Positions 51,739 to 60,645 of a stretch of DNA of 64,000 bases are shown one piece after another. The DNA lies in assembly GCA_032017425.1 (NCBI GenBank), contig DALZPW010000007.1; one strand, 5' to 3'. Position numbers and translations under genes: made by a program. Position 1 is the stretch's first letter, and every line of letters starts with the position of its first letter. Below the pieces are notes generated by a model. The model was not told the origin of the DNA. It worked only from the letters and a program-made list of their open reading frames with translations, and made no database searches. The stretch comes from Faucicola tetraodonis (lineage in GTDB: Bacteria > Pseudomonadota > Gammaproteobacteria > Pseudomonadales > Moraxellaceae).

Positions 51739-52472
51739 TTCCGATGGCAGGGCTAAGCAGTCGTTTTTTTAAGGCGGGCTTTGAGGTACCTAAGTATCAA
51801 TTGTCGATTGCCGATACCATTGTGTTTGATTTGGCAATCAAGTCGTTTGAGCGCTATTTTAGCACCGATTTATTTTTGCTTATCGTGCGCGATGTATATG
51901 ATACCCCGCGATTTGTTGCTGAGCGATTAACGCGCTTGGGTGTGCGCAATTTTATGATTCATACCCTTGATGGCGAGACAGCAGGACAAGCTGAAACAGT
52001 AGCCCTCGGACTCGGAATGGGACTCAGCAATCCTAGCATTGATGACGATGAGCCGATTTATATTTTTAACATTGATACCTTTCGCTATGGGTTTGAAAAA
52101 CCTGACTGGGTAGAGTCTGTTGATGGCTATTTAGAAGTATTTGAAGGCGAAGGCGACCATTGGTCATTTATCGCTGTCGGTGACGATGACAGGGTGATTA
52201 AAACCACCGAAAAACAGCGCATCTCCAATCTTTGCAGTGATGGCCTATATTATTTTAAATCCAAGCAGCAGTATCTGTCGTTGTTTCAACAAGCGATTAC
52301 CCAACAGTTGACGGTTAACAACGAATATTATATTGCCCCGATGTATAATTTATTAATCGCACAAGGCGGCAGGGTTGGTTATGTCAAAATCACGGAGGAC
52401 GACATTGATTTTTGTGGTACGCCGGATGAATACCAAGCGCTTAAAGCCCACGGTTTAAAGGCTGATGTTTAA
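51729..52472 (+). CDS. sugar-nucleotidyltransferase-like protein
   Basis: A 247-residue NTP transferase-fold protein. The nucleotide-binding N-terminus MFVIPMAGLSSRFFKAGF is followed by the Lys in VPKYQL, and the metal Asp is in YIFNIDTF. A region GDDDRVIKTTEKQRISNLCSD and C-terminal FCGTPDEYQALK match proteins of capsule and glycan clusters that activate phosphorylated precursors. It is translationally coupled to the kinase fusion gene. Donor nucleotide and acceptor cannot be named. Confidence 0.82.
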   Translation: MFVIPMAGLSSRFFKAGFEVPKYQLSIADTIVFDLAIKSFERYFSTDLFLLIVRDVYDTPRFVAERLTRLGVRNFMIHTLDGETAGQAETVALGLGMGLSNPSIDDDEPIYIFNIDTFRYGFEKPDWVESVDGYLEVFEGEGDHWSFIAVGDDDRVIKTTEKQRISNLCSDGLYYFKSKQQYLSLFQQAITQQLTVNNEYYIAPMYNLLIAQGGRVGYVKITEDDIDFCGTPDEYQALKAHGLKADV

Positions 52473-52500
52473 GGGCTCATGGTTAAAGGTTGATGTTTAA
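52452..52500. repeat. duplicated 3' end of the nucleotidyltransferase gene
   Basis: The last seven codons with stop, ggtttaaaggctgatgttta(a) at 52452-52472, recur as ggttaaaggttgatgtttaa at 52481-52500, just downstream; a partial third copy (attggcgtttaa) follows. The preceding bases (cccac, ctcat) are also similar, giving a unit of about 28 bp. Confidence 0.88.
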
Positions 52501-52526
52501 AAATTGGCGTTTAATTGTTTAGTTGA

Positions 52527-52560
52527 AAAAAAGCTTACCATCTGTTGGGTAAGCTTTTTT
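52527..52560. terminator. bidirectional terminator between convergent operons
   Basis: Stem aaaaaagcttacc (52527-52539) with ggtaagctttttt (52548-52560), 8-nt loop, T runs on both strands. It separates the plus-strand trio from the minus-strand WavE-like gene. Confidence 0.9.
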
Positions 52561-52571
52561 ATTTAGCGGAT

Positions 52572-53648
52572 TTAGGGATAAAGACGGGAGAAAATCTGCT
52601 GTTGATCGACTGGGCTGTTTTGATAAAACTCTGCTGCGGCAATACTTTTCATCACCGCTCGTTCATCCGCATGCGCCAAGCGGGTTTCGTCAACTTGGTT
52701 GGGATACCAATATTGATAAAACAGCTGATACCAGTCATCATGGCTGATGCAGTTCATCGCCATAAAAGCATCGGTCAATGTCCACGCGTATTTGGGTAAC
52801 CGTAGTCCGTAGTCTGTCATATCAAGCACAATTACGTCACTCGCCAAAAATGCCTTGTGTGCATCTAAAATCTGCTCGTTGAGCTCATTGTAGTAGCTTG
52901 GCGTGGCGGCGTAACCGATTTGATTGGCATAATGACTGGCAATATGCTGCTCGACAGCCAACCGCGTGCGAAAAGTATTGTCCGCAAATTTGGCATCGAC
53001 ATCTTGTGCATGCGACTCAAAATAAGTGGCATTGTCACGACTCATCAGGGGTGCTGACCAAAACGCCTGCAGTCGCTCGGTCTTGCCAAACTGCGCCCAA
53101 TCGCTGATATGAAACGCCATATGCTCAAACATGCTAGGGTCGATGGTAAAAAACGACGGCACTACAATCGGCGAATAGTCGGTTCCTTCACTTTCTGAGG
53201 ATAAATGGCGCTGGGAATGTAGCGTTACTTGCTGGGTATAATAGCGATAAAATTGTAGCAGATTGTCATTGAGTAAGTAGCTGTCGGTGCGTAGTTTGAG
53301 CGCGTATTCGGTGCTGACTTGGTTTAGACCTGCTTGCGTTGAGATGATTTGTCGATTGACGTTGTTAGGGGCGTCGTAGCCAAATTTGATATTGGGCAGA
53401 CCCCCAGGATCTGGGTTTAAAATCAGCTGATCGATACCCAATTTGTCGGCGGTGTCAAACTCGGGCGGCAACGCAAGCGTATCCCAAGTCGATAATACAA
53501 TGGTCGCATGGGGCAAGGCTGCTCGGGTTTTAGCGACGTTAGCCAAAAAATCACTGCCGTCATCGCCGCCCTGCCCTAGCTGATGAACGTTGATACTACC
53601 TTGAAAAATAACCGTCACTGACTGACTGGGGAGAGTATTTGCTTGCAT
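52572..53648 (-). CDS. WavE-family lipopolysaccharide synthesis protein
   Basis: A 358-residue protein resembling the WavE family, named for a Vibrio cholerae LPS core gene and thought to be a glycosyltransferase. Family-like stretches are VIFQGSINVHQ, ATIVLSTWDTL, LNPDPGG, NVNRQIISTQAGL and YALKLRTDSYL, where the Arg-Thr-Asp resembles a nucleotide-sugar metal site. No membrane segment is seen, so it is cytoplasmic. It lies 174 bp downstream of the aldolase gene on the same strand and may share its transcript. Confidence 0.8.
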   Translation of the reverse strand: MQANTLPSQSVTVIFQGSINVHQLGQGGDDGSDFLANVAKTRAALPHATIVLSTWDTLALPPEFDTADKLGIDQLILNPDPGGLPNIKFGYDAPNNVNRQIISTQAGLNQVSTEYALKLRTDSYLLNDNLLQFYRYYTQQVTLHSQRHLSSESEGTDYSPIVVPSFFTIDPSMFEHMAFHISDWAQFGKTERLQAFWSAPLMSRDNATYFESHAQDVDAKFADNTFRTRLAVEQHIASHYANQIGYAATPSYYNELNEQILDAHKAFLASDVIVLDMTDYGLRLPKYAWTLTDAFMAMNCISHDDWYQLFYQYWYPNQVDETRLAHADERAVMKSIAAAEFYQNSPVDQQQIFSRLYP

Positions 53649-53789
53649 AGGTTTCCATGATGCTGGTTATCAGTTAAATTGTTATCATAAATTATTGTTA
53701 TCTGCTAACCCGTCATCATAGCGCAAATTTGTTCAATTATCGGTCAGTGATTTGTTATCTGACTTTGATGTGACAAACTGTTAGACAGT

Positions 53790-53831
53790 GGCTTTTAGAC
53801 CTTGGCTGTTAGACCTTAGCTTTTAGACATT
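53790..53831. repeat. three 14-bp tandem repeats over the aldolase stop codon
   Basis: Units ggcttttagacctt (53790-53803), ggctgttagacctt (53804-53817) and agcttttagacatt (53818-53831). The last contains the stop codon (complement at 53823-53825) and final codons of the aldolase gene. Confidence 0.9.
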
Positions 53832-54794
53832 GGCACGGAGCATCACACTGGTCGCCCACGCGCGATGCGTGGCTGGCTCAAGCATACTGTTGTCTTGCTT
53901 GAACACCGCCTTGGCATCGGCGGCAAGAATCGCGGTGGCTTGACTGCGCTCTATGTCATTGACATAAAAAGCGTGTTTGACTGCAGCAATTTGCTCAGGG
54001 TGAATGATGGTTTTTCCCACCAGTCCCAAGGCGACATCTTGCCGCAATTCTTCAGCAAACAAGGCAGGTTTATCCAAATACTCAAACACGGGTGCGGTCA
54101 AATAAAAACCTTGCGGCACAAAACAGGCAATTAACTGATAGATAAGTATGCCAACTGGGGTTTGATAGATCGTCACATCAGACGGACGACGCAAGCGCAG
54201 CGAGGCAAATAAATCATTGCCGCCAATACGCAGTGCCAAAATCGACTGGCTAAACCCTTCACTAAACGCTAGCGCCAGTTCTTGGTTGTGTATCGGGTTA
54301 AAGATAAGCCGAGTCTCAAGGGTCGGCATCAATAGCTGTGTCGATGGCAATGCCTGACAAGCCAATCGCCAATCGGCAAGGCTTCGCATATCGATTTTTG
54401 GTAACACAAAGCCATCCACCAAGCCAATCGTCTGCCAACTGGCAAGCTCGCTGAGCATCAAGGCGTTGCGCGGTCGGATAAATACCATCGGGCGTGAAGC
54501 TCGCGGTGAAATTGGGCGCGATTCATCGCCAAAACCATGCGTCTCGGCGTGCTGAGCCCATGTCGCAAGCAGCTGCTTTAAGTTTGCGAGCGCGGCAGGA
54601 ATTTCACTTTCACTTACCGCATCTTCCAAACAAATCACGATACTATCAATCTCAGCCAATTTTTGCTGACTAATAATTTGCCAAATATCTTGGCGCGTGG
54701 CTGGCATATAAAGCGTCGCACCCAGTTGGTAGGGATTGATAGTCGGCGCAACGGGTTCAGCCAAAAAATGATTTACAGGGTGTAATAGTGTCAT
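53823..54794 (-). CDS. HpcH/HpaI aldolase / CitE-like protein of the Ter-associated module
   Basis: A 323-residue TIM-barrel lyase of the citrate-lyase beta/HpcH family. It shows the early Arg/Glu/Asp pattern in GATLYMPATRQD and SIVICLEDAVSES (metal Glu and Asp), a conserved Arg in VFIRPRNALM, the Glu in LMPTLETRLI and Asp in LRIGGNDLF. A C-terminal TIIHPEQIAAV completes the family pattern. It is the last enzyme of a five-gene run with ATP-grasp, two phosphoribosyltransferases and a HAD protein, as in Ter gene neighbourhoods. The substrate is unknown. Confidence 0.85.
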   Translation of the reverse strand: MTLLHPVNHFLAEPVAPTINPYQLGATLYMPATRQDIWQIISQQKLAEIDSIVICLEDAVSESEIPAALANLKQLLATWAQHAETHGFGDESRPISPRASRPMVFIRPRNALMLSELASWQTIGLVDGFVLPKIDMRSLADWRLACQALPSTQLLMPTLETRLIFNPIHNQELALAFSEGFSQSILALRIGGNDLFASLRLRRPSDVTIYQTPVGILIYQLIACFVPQGFYLTAPVFEYLDKPALFAEELRQDVALGLVGKTIIHPEQIAAVKHAFYVNDIERSQATAILAADAKAVFKQDNSMLEPATHRAWATSVMLRANV

Positions 54795-54871
54795 AAAAGT
54801 ACAATGTGCGTAAAAGAGCGGTTAGGATAAATGGGCGGTTAACAAGGTCGATGAGCGCAAAGATGCGGTTA

Positions 54872-56008
54872 TCATTGGCTTCTGTCCTTAATAATGGTGA
54901 CAGCTTGGTAAGGTGCAATACTGGTATCTGCAATTAATTGAATATTTTTTTCTTTACAAAGATGCCGCAGTAATGCTGTATCTTGTCCGTCTGCCATCTC
55001 ATTGACCAATACACACTCAGGGTCGCGCCGTAATATCGCGCGGGTCGCCTCGGCGATGGTGGGTTTAATACGGTTGCGATTGCTGATGGCAAAGCGCGCC
55101 GCTAAGTCATCTATCACAGACTGGGTGGCAAAAATCGGCAATAACTTGCCCGTTAGCGGTGTTGATAAGGGCGTTTGCTTCCGCAGCGCATCAATGGTTT
55201 GGATAAACTCGCCACTGCGATCCCAAGGCTGTAACTGGTCATAATACACTGCTTGGTGCAGTCCATCACTGGGCTCACGATACAGGGTACGCGATATCAG
55301 CCCAGAGACAGTGCTATTGAGCAAACTTGCCGGCATCAGCCAATCATCATTACTTGCCGATAGCCAAGCCACCCCGGCAGGATCTGCCAACGTCACCAGT
55401 GGAATCACTCCCTCACCTTGGTGAAACAGTTGCGCTTGTTGCCGCTTATCAGTGATTTGGGCTAAACTTCGTTGCAATTCACCATAGATAGCCCCTTTAC
55501 CCGTCCAACCATCGACAAACACAATCGGGCTATGGGGATGCTGCTGCAAAATATATTGCAAGGCAACAGGGTCAAGCCCGCGGTCACGGATGATACTCAC
55601 CCCATAATGCTGGCTAGCTAACGCATAGCTGGCAGAGGCATCACTAAGCGCTTTTTGTAGCAAGACCCCAATCGGCAATCCTGCCCGCACGAGACTGACC
55701 AATATCAGCGGCTGCGAGGCACTCACACAAGCATGAAATAGCTGATGTAAGCTAAAGGCAAGGCTTGTGACATCATTTGCCATGCGCTGTTTGCCTGCCA
55801 TCAATGCTTGATTGTACAAGGCTTCATGCGTGGCGCTGGGCGGTTTTTCAAGCGTCAGCATATCTGAATAATGGCGCTGACCTGATTGGATTAACGCTTC
55901 TTTTTGGGTTGGGCTGATATCATTGACGCTATCAGCACTGACGATATCGAGCAGCAAGGTAACCTCAGAAGATAAATAACTACCCGAAAAATTCGCCTGA
56001 ATTGTCAT
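54872..56008 (-). CDS. StiP-type phosphoribosyltransferase with PELOTA-like C-terminus
   Basis: A 378-residue protein of the family often annotated as cysteine protease StiP but described as a phosphoribosyltransferase in Ter-linked operons. Visible features are LILVSLVRAGLPIGVLLQKAL, a PRPP-loop-like IVFVDGWTGKGAIYGELQ (about residues 165-182), and a C-terminal 80-residue part (IKPTIAEATRAILRRDPECV, then IADTSIAPYQAVTII) that fits the small PELOTA-like RNA-binding fold. ATG 56008 lies just after the HAD stop with AAGGG upstream. Product unknown; prediction is a nucleoside-like compound. Confidence 0.8.
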   Translation of the reverse strand: MTIQANFSGSYLSSEVTLLLDIVSADSVNDISPTQKEALIQSGQRHYSDMLTLEKPPSATHEALYNQALMAGKQRMANDVTSLAFSLHQLFHACVSASQPLILVSLVRAGLPIGVLLQKALSDASASYALASQHYGVSIIRDRGLDPVALQYILQQHPHSPIVFVDGWTGKGAIYGELQRSLAQITDKRQQAQLFHQGEGVIPLVTLADPAGVAWLSASNDDWLMPASLLNSTVSGLISRTLYREPSDGLHQAVYYDQLQPWDRSGEFIQTIDALRKQTPLSTPLTGKLLPIFATQSVIDDLAARFAISNRNRIKPTIAEATRAILRRDPECVLVNEMADGQDTALLRHLCKEKNIQLIADTSIAPYQAVTIIKDRSQ

Positions 56009-56010
56009 GA

Positions 56011-56841
56011 TTATAAACACCCTTGACTGATAGCATCATGCAGTTGCCCTCGATTGGGCGTGCCATACCAGTCCAATAATTGTAAAAACGGCAAATCCGC
56101 CAAGCTATCACCAAAACCAAAACAAGGGCGGTTTTTATCCAAATGATAATCGAGCAAAAAACGCATCGCGTGATGCTTGTTGACGACGTGCGGCAAGAGT
56201 GCCAAGTTATTGGCATTGACATGGATATAAAACTCATCGCCCAAATCAGGCACTTTATTGAGCACACTCGGCAGCTGTGCCGCAAACTGCAGCAAAGCAT
56301 CGTGGTCTTTATACCGATGTTTGATGGCGACATATACCATCAAATCCGTCGCGTTATTGTCTACTATAAAGTGTTCATAATGTGGAGTTATACGCAGTGC
56401 TTCAAACCCTGCCAATCGCGCCATAAGCTGGGTCAGTTTGGGTTGTAGCGCCACCAATTGCCCTGCCATTAGCCGCTGCCAACGCGCACAAATCTGCCCC
56501 GACGGTGTTACAATCACTGCACCATGGGTCAAGACTTGCCAACTATCAAACGGCAGTTTGACGCGCATAATCTCAGTGGTATCTCTTGCGGTGACGGGGA
56601 TAAGCTCCGTTGATTGGGATAACCAATTAAAAAAATGGCGCTGCTTTGGGGTCAAAAAGCTCAATGGCGCATTCTGCTTATCGACGGTCGCCGCCACCAA
56701 CCCATCCATTGGCAATTGCCAAGCTGCAATTTTTCGCTGGGTTTGAAACAAGGTATCGTCCAAATCCATCAACGCATACGGTTTGACTAGCGCGACTTTT
56801 GATTCAAAAAAACGGGCTTCGGGTTTAAAAAAATCGGTCAT
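56011..56841 (-). CDS. HAD-superfamily phosphatase of the Ter-associated module
   Basis: A 276-residue HAD hydrolase with motif I ALMDLDDTLFQTQ (about residues 24-36), motif II in PVTARDTTEI and motif IV FGFGDSLADLPFL, with an intervening cap-like region. It sits between the TRSP-type and StiP-type genes and ends 2 bp before the latter's start, so it belongs to the same pathway. It would dephosphorylate an intermediate made from PRPP; this is inferred from the neighbourhood. Confidence 0.85.
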   Translation of the reverse strand: MTDFFKPEARFFESKVALVKPYALMDLDDTLFQTQRKIAAWQLPMDGLVAATVDKQNAPLSFLTPKQRHFFNWLSQSTELIPVTARDTTEIMRVKLPFDSWQVLTHGAVIVTPSGQICARWQRLMAGQLVALQPKLTQLMARLAGFEALRITPHYEHFIVDNNATDLMVYVAIKHRYKDHDALLQFAAQLPSVLNKVPDLGDEFYIHVNANNLALLPHVVNKHHAMRFLLDYHLDKNRPCFGFGDSLADLPFLQLLDWYGTPNRGQLHDAISQGCL

Positions 56842-56944
56842 TCACACTCACTTTTATCAAAATTAACTTTTATCGATTTTGTGACTGATTGGGTTTTGGT
56901 TGTCGGACTTCAGATATCGCACTTCGTTTGTCGGGTTTAGAATG

Positions 56945-58144
56945 TCAGATTTCGGGTCTCGGTGAAATTACCATGACATTATCAAAGCGCTGCCAAATCT
57001 CATCCACGCTATCTTGGGGGGTTTCCACGCACAACAGCACCCAATCCCACGCCTCAGGCGTCACGTTGTAAACAAAATTGGTCATGCCCAAGCCATAATG
57101 GTCAAAGAACTTGATGACGCTAGTCACGGCGCTATTAGCATGGATGGCGATGGGTGAACGCGTCAAGGCAGAAAATTTGACATCCGCCTGATACTGCGCC
57201 AATTGTTCGGCAAGCAACAACGGCAACCAAACAAACTCATTACTGCCCAGTACCAAGATTTTTTGATGGGCGAATGACGCTAGGGTCAATTGTCTTTGGC
57301 TCAGCGTATGATGCAAACCTTGCAGCAAAAAATCCAATCCCGATGTACTATCGCGTGCCGGTTGTCTACCCCAATTGCCGGTAGGCAGCAGTGGCTGACT
57401 GCCTGCCTTTGTGGTTGACACATTTGGCATGGTAACCGCAGGCGCATTCACCCTATCTGTCCACGTCCAATCTCCTGCGAGCAGATGATGGCGAAAAAAG
57501 GCGATGTCATTAAAAATATTACTATCTGTTTTGCCCAGTTTCTTACTAAGTTTTTTGCCCAGTGACCAATCAACCAGCGTCGCCAAATGCACTTGCTCAA
57601 GCTTACTCATTCCTGCTTGACGCAGGGCGTTGACCACATTTTGGCAGGTATTACCTGTGGAGGCTTCATCATCGACCATAATCAAGGTTTTGGCGTTTTC
57701 AACGTTCGCTTGTAGCGCGCTGTCATCACTTTGGTAAATCAAATGCACGCTGGCATGACTATGATCTTCGCTAAACGTAGCAAGCAGCTCTGCTGCCTGT
57801 GCATGCCGCGTCGAGTTGAGCAAAATAGCTTGCGGATAACGCGCCTGCAGCACTTGATGCACCCCTGCCGACAGTCCGACTGCGGTCTCCGCCATACCAA
57901 TCACCACAATCGGTTCGGGCAAATCATCGGGTATGAGAGTCGCCAACTGGGTGAAGGCTTGTCGCATTTTATCGGGAGATACCGGAATATGTCGCCCCAA
58001 TACTTTGGATACAAACAAAAACGCGCGCTTGGGATTGATACGCTCAGCAAACCCCAACAACTCATCGAGTTGATAATCCGCGCTGGTTTGATAACGTAAA
58101 GTAAGCTCGCCACGCGATAACGAAATGGTTTTTTGCTCGGTCAT
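56945..58144 (-). CDS. phosphoribosyltransferase with C-terminal TRSP domain
   Basis: A 399-residue enzyme. The N-terminal 240 residues form a type I phosphoribosyltransferase with the PRPP-binding loop LIMVDDEASTGNTC (about residues 148-161) and the VVIGMAETAVGLSAGV segment. The C-terminal domain contains the name-giving TRSP tetrapeptide in FSALTRSPIAIHAN, plus ILVLGSNEFVWLPLLLAEQL. This two-domain architecture is specific to the Ter-associated biosynthetic operons. It is 28 bp after the ATP-grasp gene. The base or acceptor is unknown. Confidence 0.87.
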   Translation of the reverse strand: MTEQKTISLSRGELTLRYQTSADYQLDELLGFAERINPKRAFLFVSKVLGRHIPVSPDKMRQAFTQLATLIPDDLPEPIVVIGMAETAVGLSAGVHQVLQARYPQAILLNSTRHAQAAELLATFSEDHSHASVHLIYQSDDSALQANVENAKTLIMVDDEASTGNTCQNVVNALRQAGMSKLEQVHLATLVDWSLGKKLSKKLGKTDSNIFNDIAFFRHHLLAGDWTWTDRVNAPAVTMPNVSTTKAGSQPLLPTGNWGRQPARDSTSGLDFLLQGLHHTLSQRQLTLASFAHQKILVLGSNEFVWLPLLLAEQLAQYQADVKFSALTRSPIAIHANSAVTSVIKFFDHYGLGMTNFVYNVTPEAWDWVLLCVETPQDSVDEIWQRFDNVMVISPRPEI

Positions 58145-58172
58145 GCCGTCTGTTGTCCTGTTATTTTATCCG

Positions 58173-59255
58173 TTAGCCGATTTTGACACTGGTCATGAGC
58201 GGGCGCACGATGCAAGGGGTGATGGTATCACGTACCGTTGGCAGATGCGGTTTAGCAATACAGCCTGACCAATAGCCAAAAGCTAATTGGGTTAAATTCA
58301 TCGTGCCGTTGTCAAAGGCATGATCGGTGTAGCCAATCCCACCAGAGGCGCGGCTATTGATTTCCAGTACCTTGTGCATGCCATTTTCATCAGCTTTGGT
58401 TTGGATGCTCACAATACCATCGGCTTTTAGGGCTGTCACCAGACGCTTGACAAGCTCCATCACTGTCTCGTCATAGCCCACATGCTGCTCACTGCCTTCT
58501 TTATAGCGCGTCACTGCGGCTAACACTTCCCCTGTCTCACATACCACATCAATCGAATATTCTTTGCCTGCTAGATAGGGCATCAGCAGCATAGCAATGG
58601 GTTGTTCTTTTACCAGTTGGCTATGGTTATAGGCGTGCAAAAATTGTGCAAGATGAATTTTTTTAGCATCGGTGAAGTATAAATGCTCAAAACTATCCCA
58701 TTCATCGACCGCTGCCGTATCGAGTCGCCAAAACCCTTGCGCAAATATGCCTTTAACGGGTTTTACACATAACGGCTGCTCACCATGCAACGCGAGCAGT
58801 GCCATTAACTCATCTGTATTATCGAACTGCCAGCCACTTGCCACAGGGATATCATGTTGCTGGCAAAAAGCTGTAAAAGCGGCTTTATCATCCATTAATT
58901 CAAGCGTGGCTGTGTCAGTTGCGCCTGTCAACAATCGAATACCGGCTGCTTTGAAGTCTTGACGTCTGGCTTCATAATCTTGGCTATTGCGTCCTGTCAA
59001 TACCACTTTGCTATTGTGCTTTTTGGCCTGTGCAAGTACAAACTCAACCCGCTCACTTGGCTCGGATGGCTCTTGGTACGCTATATCGGCACAGTTTAAG
59101 ATTTCTGGTCGTGATTGTCGATGGGATGCCACGATGGTCATCGGTAAGTTATATTGGCATTTCATGGCTTGCATGGCAAGTAGCATCTCACGCTGGCTTG
59201 ACTGCCCTTCTGCCAACCAAATTGAAAACGGGGTATTACTGGGGTTTAAAATCAT
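58173..59255 (-). CDS. ATP-grasp ligase of the Ter-associated module
   Basis: A 360-residue ATP-grasp enzyme, first gene of the minus-strand run. The ATP-binding region shows ELMDDKAAFTAFC, the phosphate-loop strand LCVKPVKGIFAQGFWRL, the hinge AMLLMPYLAGKEYSIDVV and the metal site HKVLEINSRASGGIGY (E-x-N-x-R). It would form an amide or thioester bond between a carboxylate and an amine or thiol. GGAAG precedes the ATG. Its placement directly before the TRSP gene follows the Ter-linked operon order. Confidence 0.87.
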   Translation of the reverse strand: MILNPSNTPFSIWLAEGQSSQREMLLAMQAMKCQYNLPMTIVASHRQSRPEILNCADIAYQEPSEPSERVEFVLAQAKKHNSKVVLTGRNSQDYEARRQDFKAAGIRLLTGATDTATLELMDDKAAFTAFCQQHDIPVASGWQFDNTDELMALLALHGEQPLCVKPVKGIFAQGFWRLDTAAVDEWDSFEHLYFTDAKKIHLAQFLHAYNHSQLVKEQPIAMLLMPYLAGKEYSIDVVCETGEVLAAVTRYKEGSEQHVGYDETVMELVKRLVTALKADGIVSIQTKADENGMHKVLEINSRASGGIGYTDHAFDNGTMNLTQLAFGYWSGCIAKPHLPTVRDTITPCIVRPLMTSVKIG

Positions 59256-59442
59256 TCAACTTCCATTGGCAACGCATCATGCCATTTAACTTATTATCAA
59301 CTGGATGAAAAGCCGTATCATAAAATAAAACTGGGTTGGATGAATAGCATTTTTAGCATTTCGTCCACTAAAAAATCTTGGGCAACTAAACGAGTGAGTA
59401 ACGCAATCATATTTTTTTCCTTTACCCCTTAATCAATAAAAA

Positions 59443-59478
59443 AAACGAATGCCACCTCACAGTGACATTCGTTTTTTT
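59443..59478 (-). terminator. rho-independent terminator of fbpA
   Basis: Stem aaacgaatg-c-cac with gtg-a-cattcgttt (one internal mismatch) and a T run on the minus strand; 40 bp after the fbpA stop. Confidence 0.82.
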
Positions 59479-59517
59479 ACCTAAACTGTATCTTTAACAA
59501 ACAAGCGAATACCGTGT

Positions 59518-60507
59518 TTATTTATAACCCGCTTTTTTCATTAGCATAATCGCATGGCGTTGGTTTTTACCAGCCACGGATACATTGATAATGTCCTGCT
59601 TAAAGCTGCCCCATCTGGCGACTTTTGGATGTGGTGCGATGCGTGGGTTGGCTGGGTATTCACTGTTCAAGTCAGCAAATAAATTTTGTGCCTCTGCGCC
59701 ACTGAGCCATTCCATAAATTTTTGTGCTTGTGCCGCGTTTTTGCTGTGTTTAACTACGCCAATACCCGATACATTGACATGGGTACCTTGCCATTTTTGG
59801 TTGGCAAAATAGGGTTTGACCTTAATGTTTGGCTTGGTATCAAGCAGCCGACCATAGTAGTAAGTATTGGCGATACCGACATCACAGCGACCTGCGTCAA
59901 TTGCTTCAAGCAGCGCTGTGTCATTGGCAAATGGCGCGGTGGCTAGATTACTGACCCAACCTTTTAAAATACGCTCCGTTTGTGGTAAGCCGTTGTGATG
60001 AATCATGGTGGCAACCAAAGATTGGTTATAGACATTGTCCGATGTTCTTAAACACAGCTTGCCTTTCCACTTGGGGGTAGATAAATCTGCGTAAGTTGAT
60101 AGCTGGCTTGGATTGATTTTGGTTGGGTTGTAAAAAATGGTACGGGCGCGCACTGACATACCAAACCAACGATTTTGTGGGTCTTGGAATTGCGGCGGGA
60201 TATTGGTTTCAAGTACTTTTGAATTGACAGGTCTTAAGATGTTTTCTTGCGCCGCTTGCCATAAGTTACCGCCATCAACTGTGATAAGTAAGTCAGCTGG
60301 GGTATTAGCACCTTCTGCTTTAATTTTTTCGATCAGTACGCCTGCTTTATCGTTGACCAGCTTGATTTTTACGCCTGTTTGCTGCTCGTATTTTGCCACA
60401 ATCGGCTTCAACAAATTATCAGCGCGCGCTGAATAAATCACCAGATCACTTGCTAGCGCAGGTGTTACCGCACCCATCAACATACCAAAAGTCATCAAGC
60501 GTTTCAT
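59518..60507 (-). CDS. fbpA: periplasmic ferric iron-binding protein (FbpA/FutA type)
   Basis: The soluble receptor that delivers Fe3+ to the FbpBC importer. A signal peptide ends ALA (about residue 19), then [19 protein letters not shown] with the first lobe and [20 protein letters not shown]. The iron-binding Tyr cluster is intact in [11 protein letters not shown] (about residues 211-221). The length of 329 is typical. GGGTAAG precedes the ATG. The gene is divergent from fbpBC, and a Fur-like box lies between. Confidence 0.92.
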   Translation of the reverse strand: MKRLMTFGMLMGAVTPALASDLVIYSARADNLLKPIVAKYEQQTGVKIKLVNDKAGVLIEKIKAEGANTPADLLITVDGGNLWQAAQENILRPVNSKVLETNIPPQFQDPQNRWFGMSVRARTIFYNPTKINPSQLSTYADLSTPKWKGKLCLRTSDNVYNQSLVATMIHHNGLPQTERILKGWVSNLATAPFANDTALLEAIDAGRCDVGIANTYYYGRLLDTKPNIKVKPYFANQKWQGTHVNVSGIGVVKHSKNAAQAQKFMEWLSGAEAQNLFADLNSEYPANPRIAPHPKVARWGSFKQDIINVSVAGKNQRHAIMLMKKAGYK

Positions 60508-60645
60508 AACTTACCCTTTTATTCGTCCTAAAAAATTATACCGAACACCCTACTAAAAAGCAGACCTTAACGATGCGACGGTGCAAGTTAAAATCGCCGC
60601 CAAACGTATTGGTTTCGTAGTATAATATAGAATATTTATTTAAAC

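Noticed and set aside
51729..59255. Complete tellurite-resistance (ter) locus
   Set aside because: The biosynthetic enzymes are present but no TerD-, TerC- or TerB-like protein could be recognised anywhere in the window.
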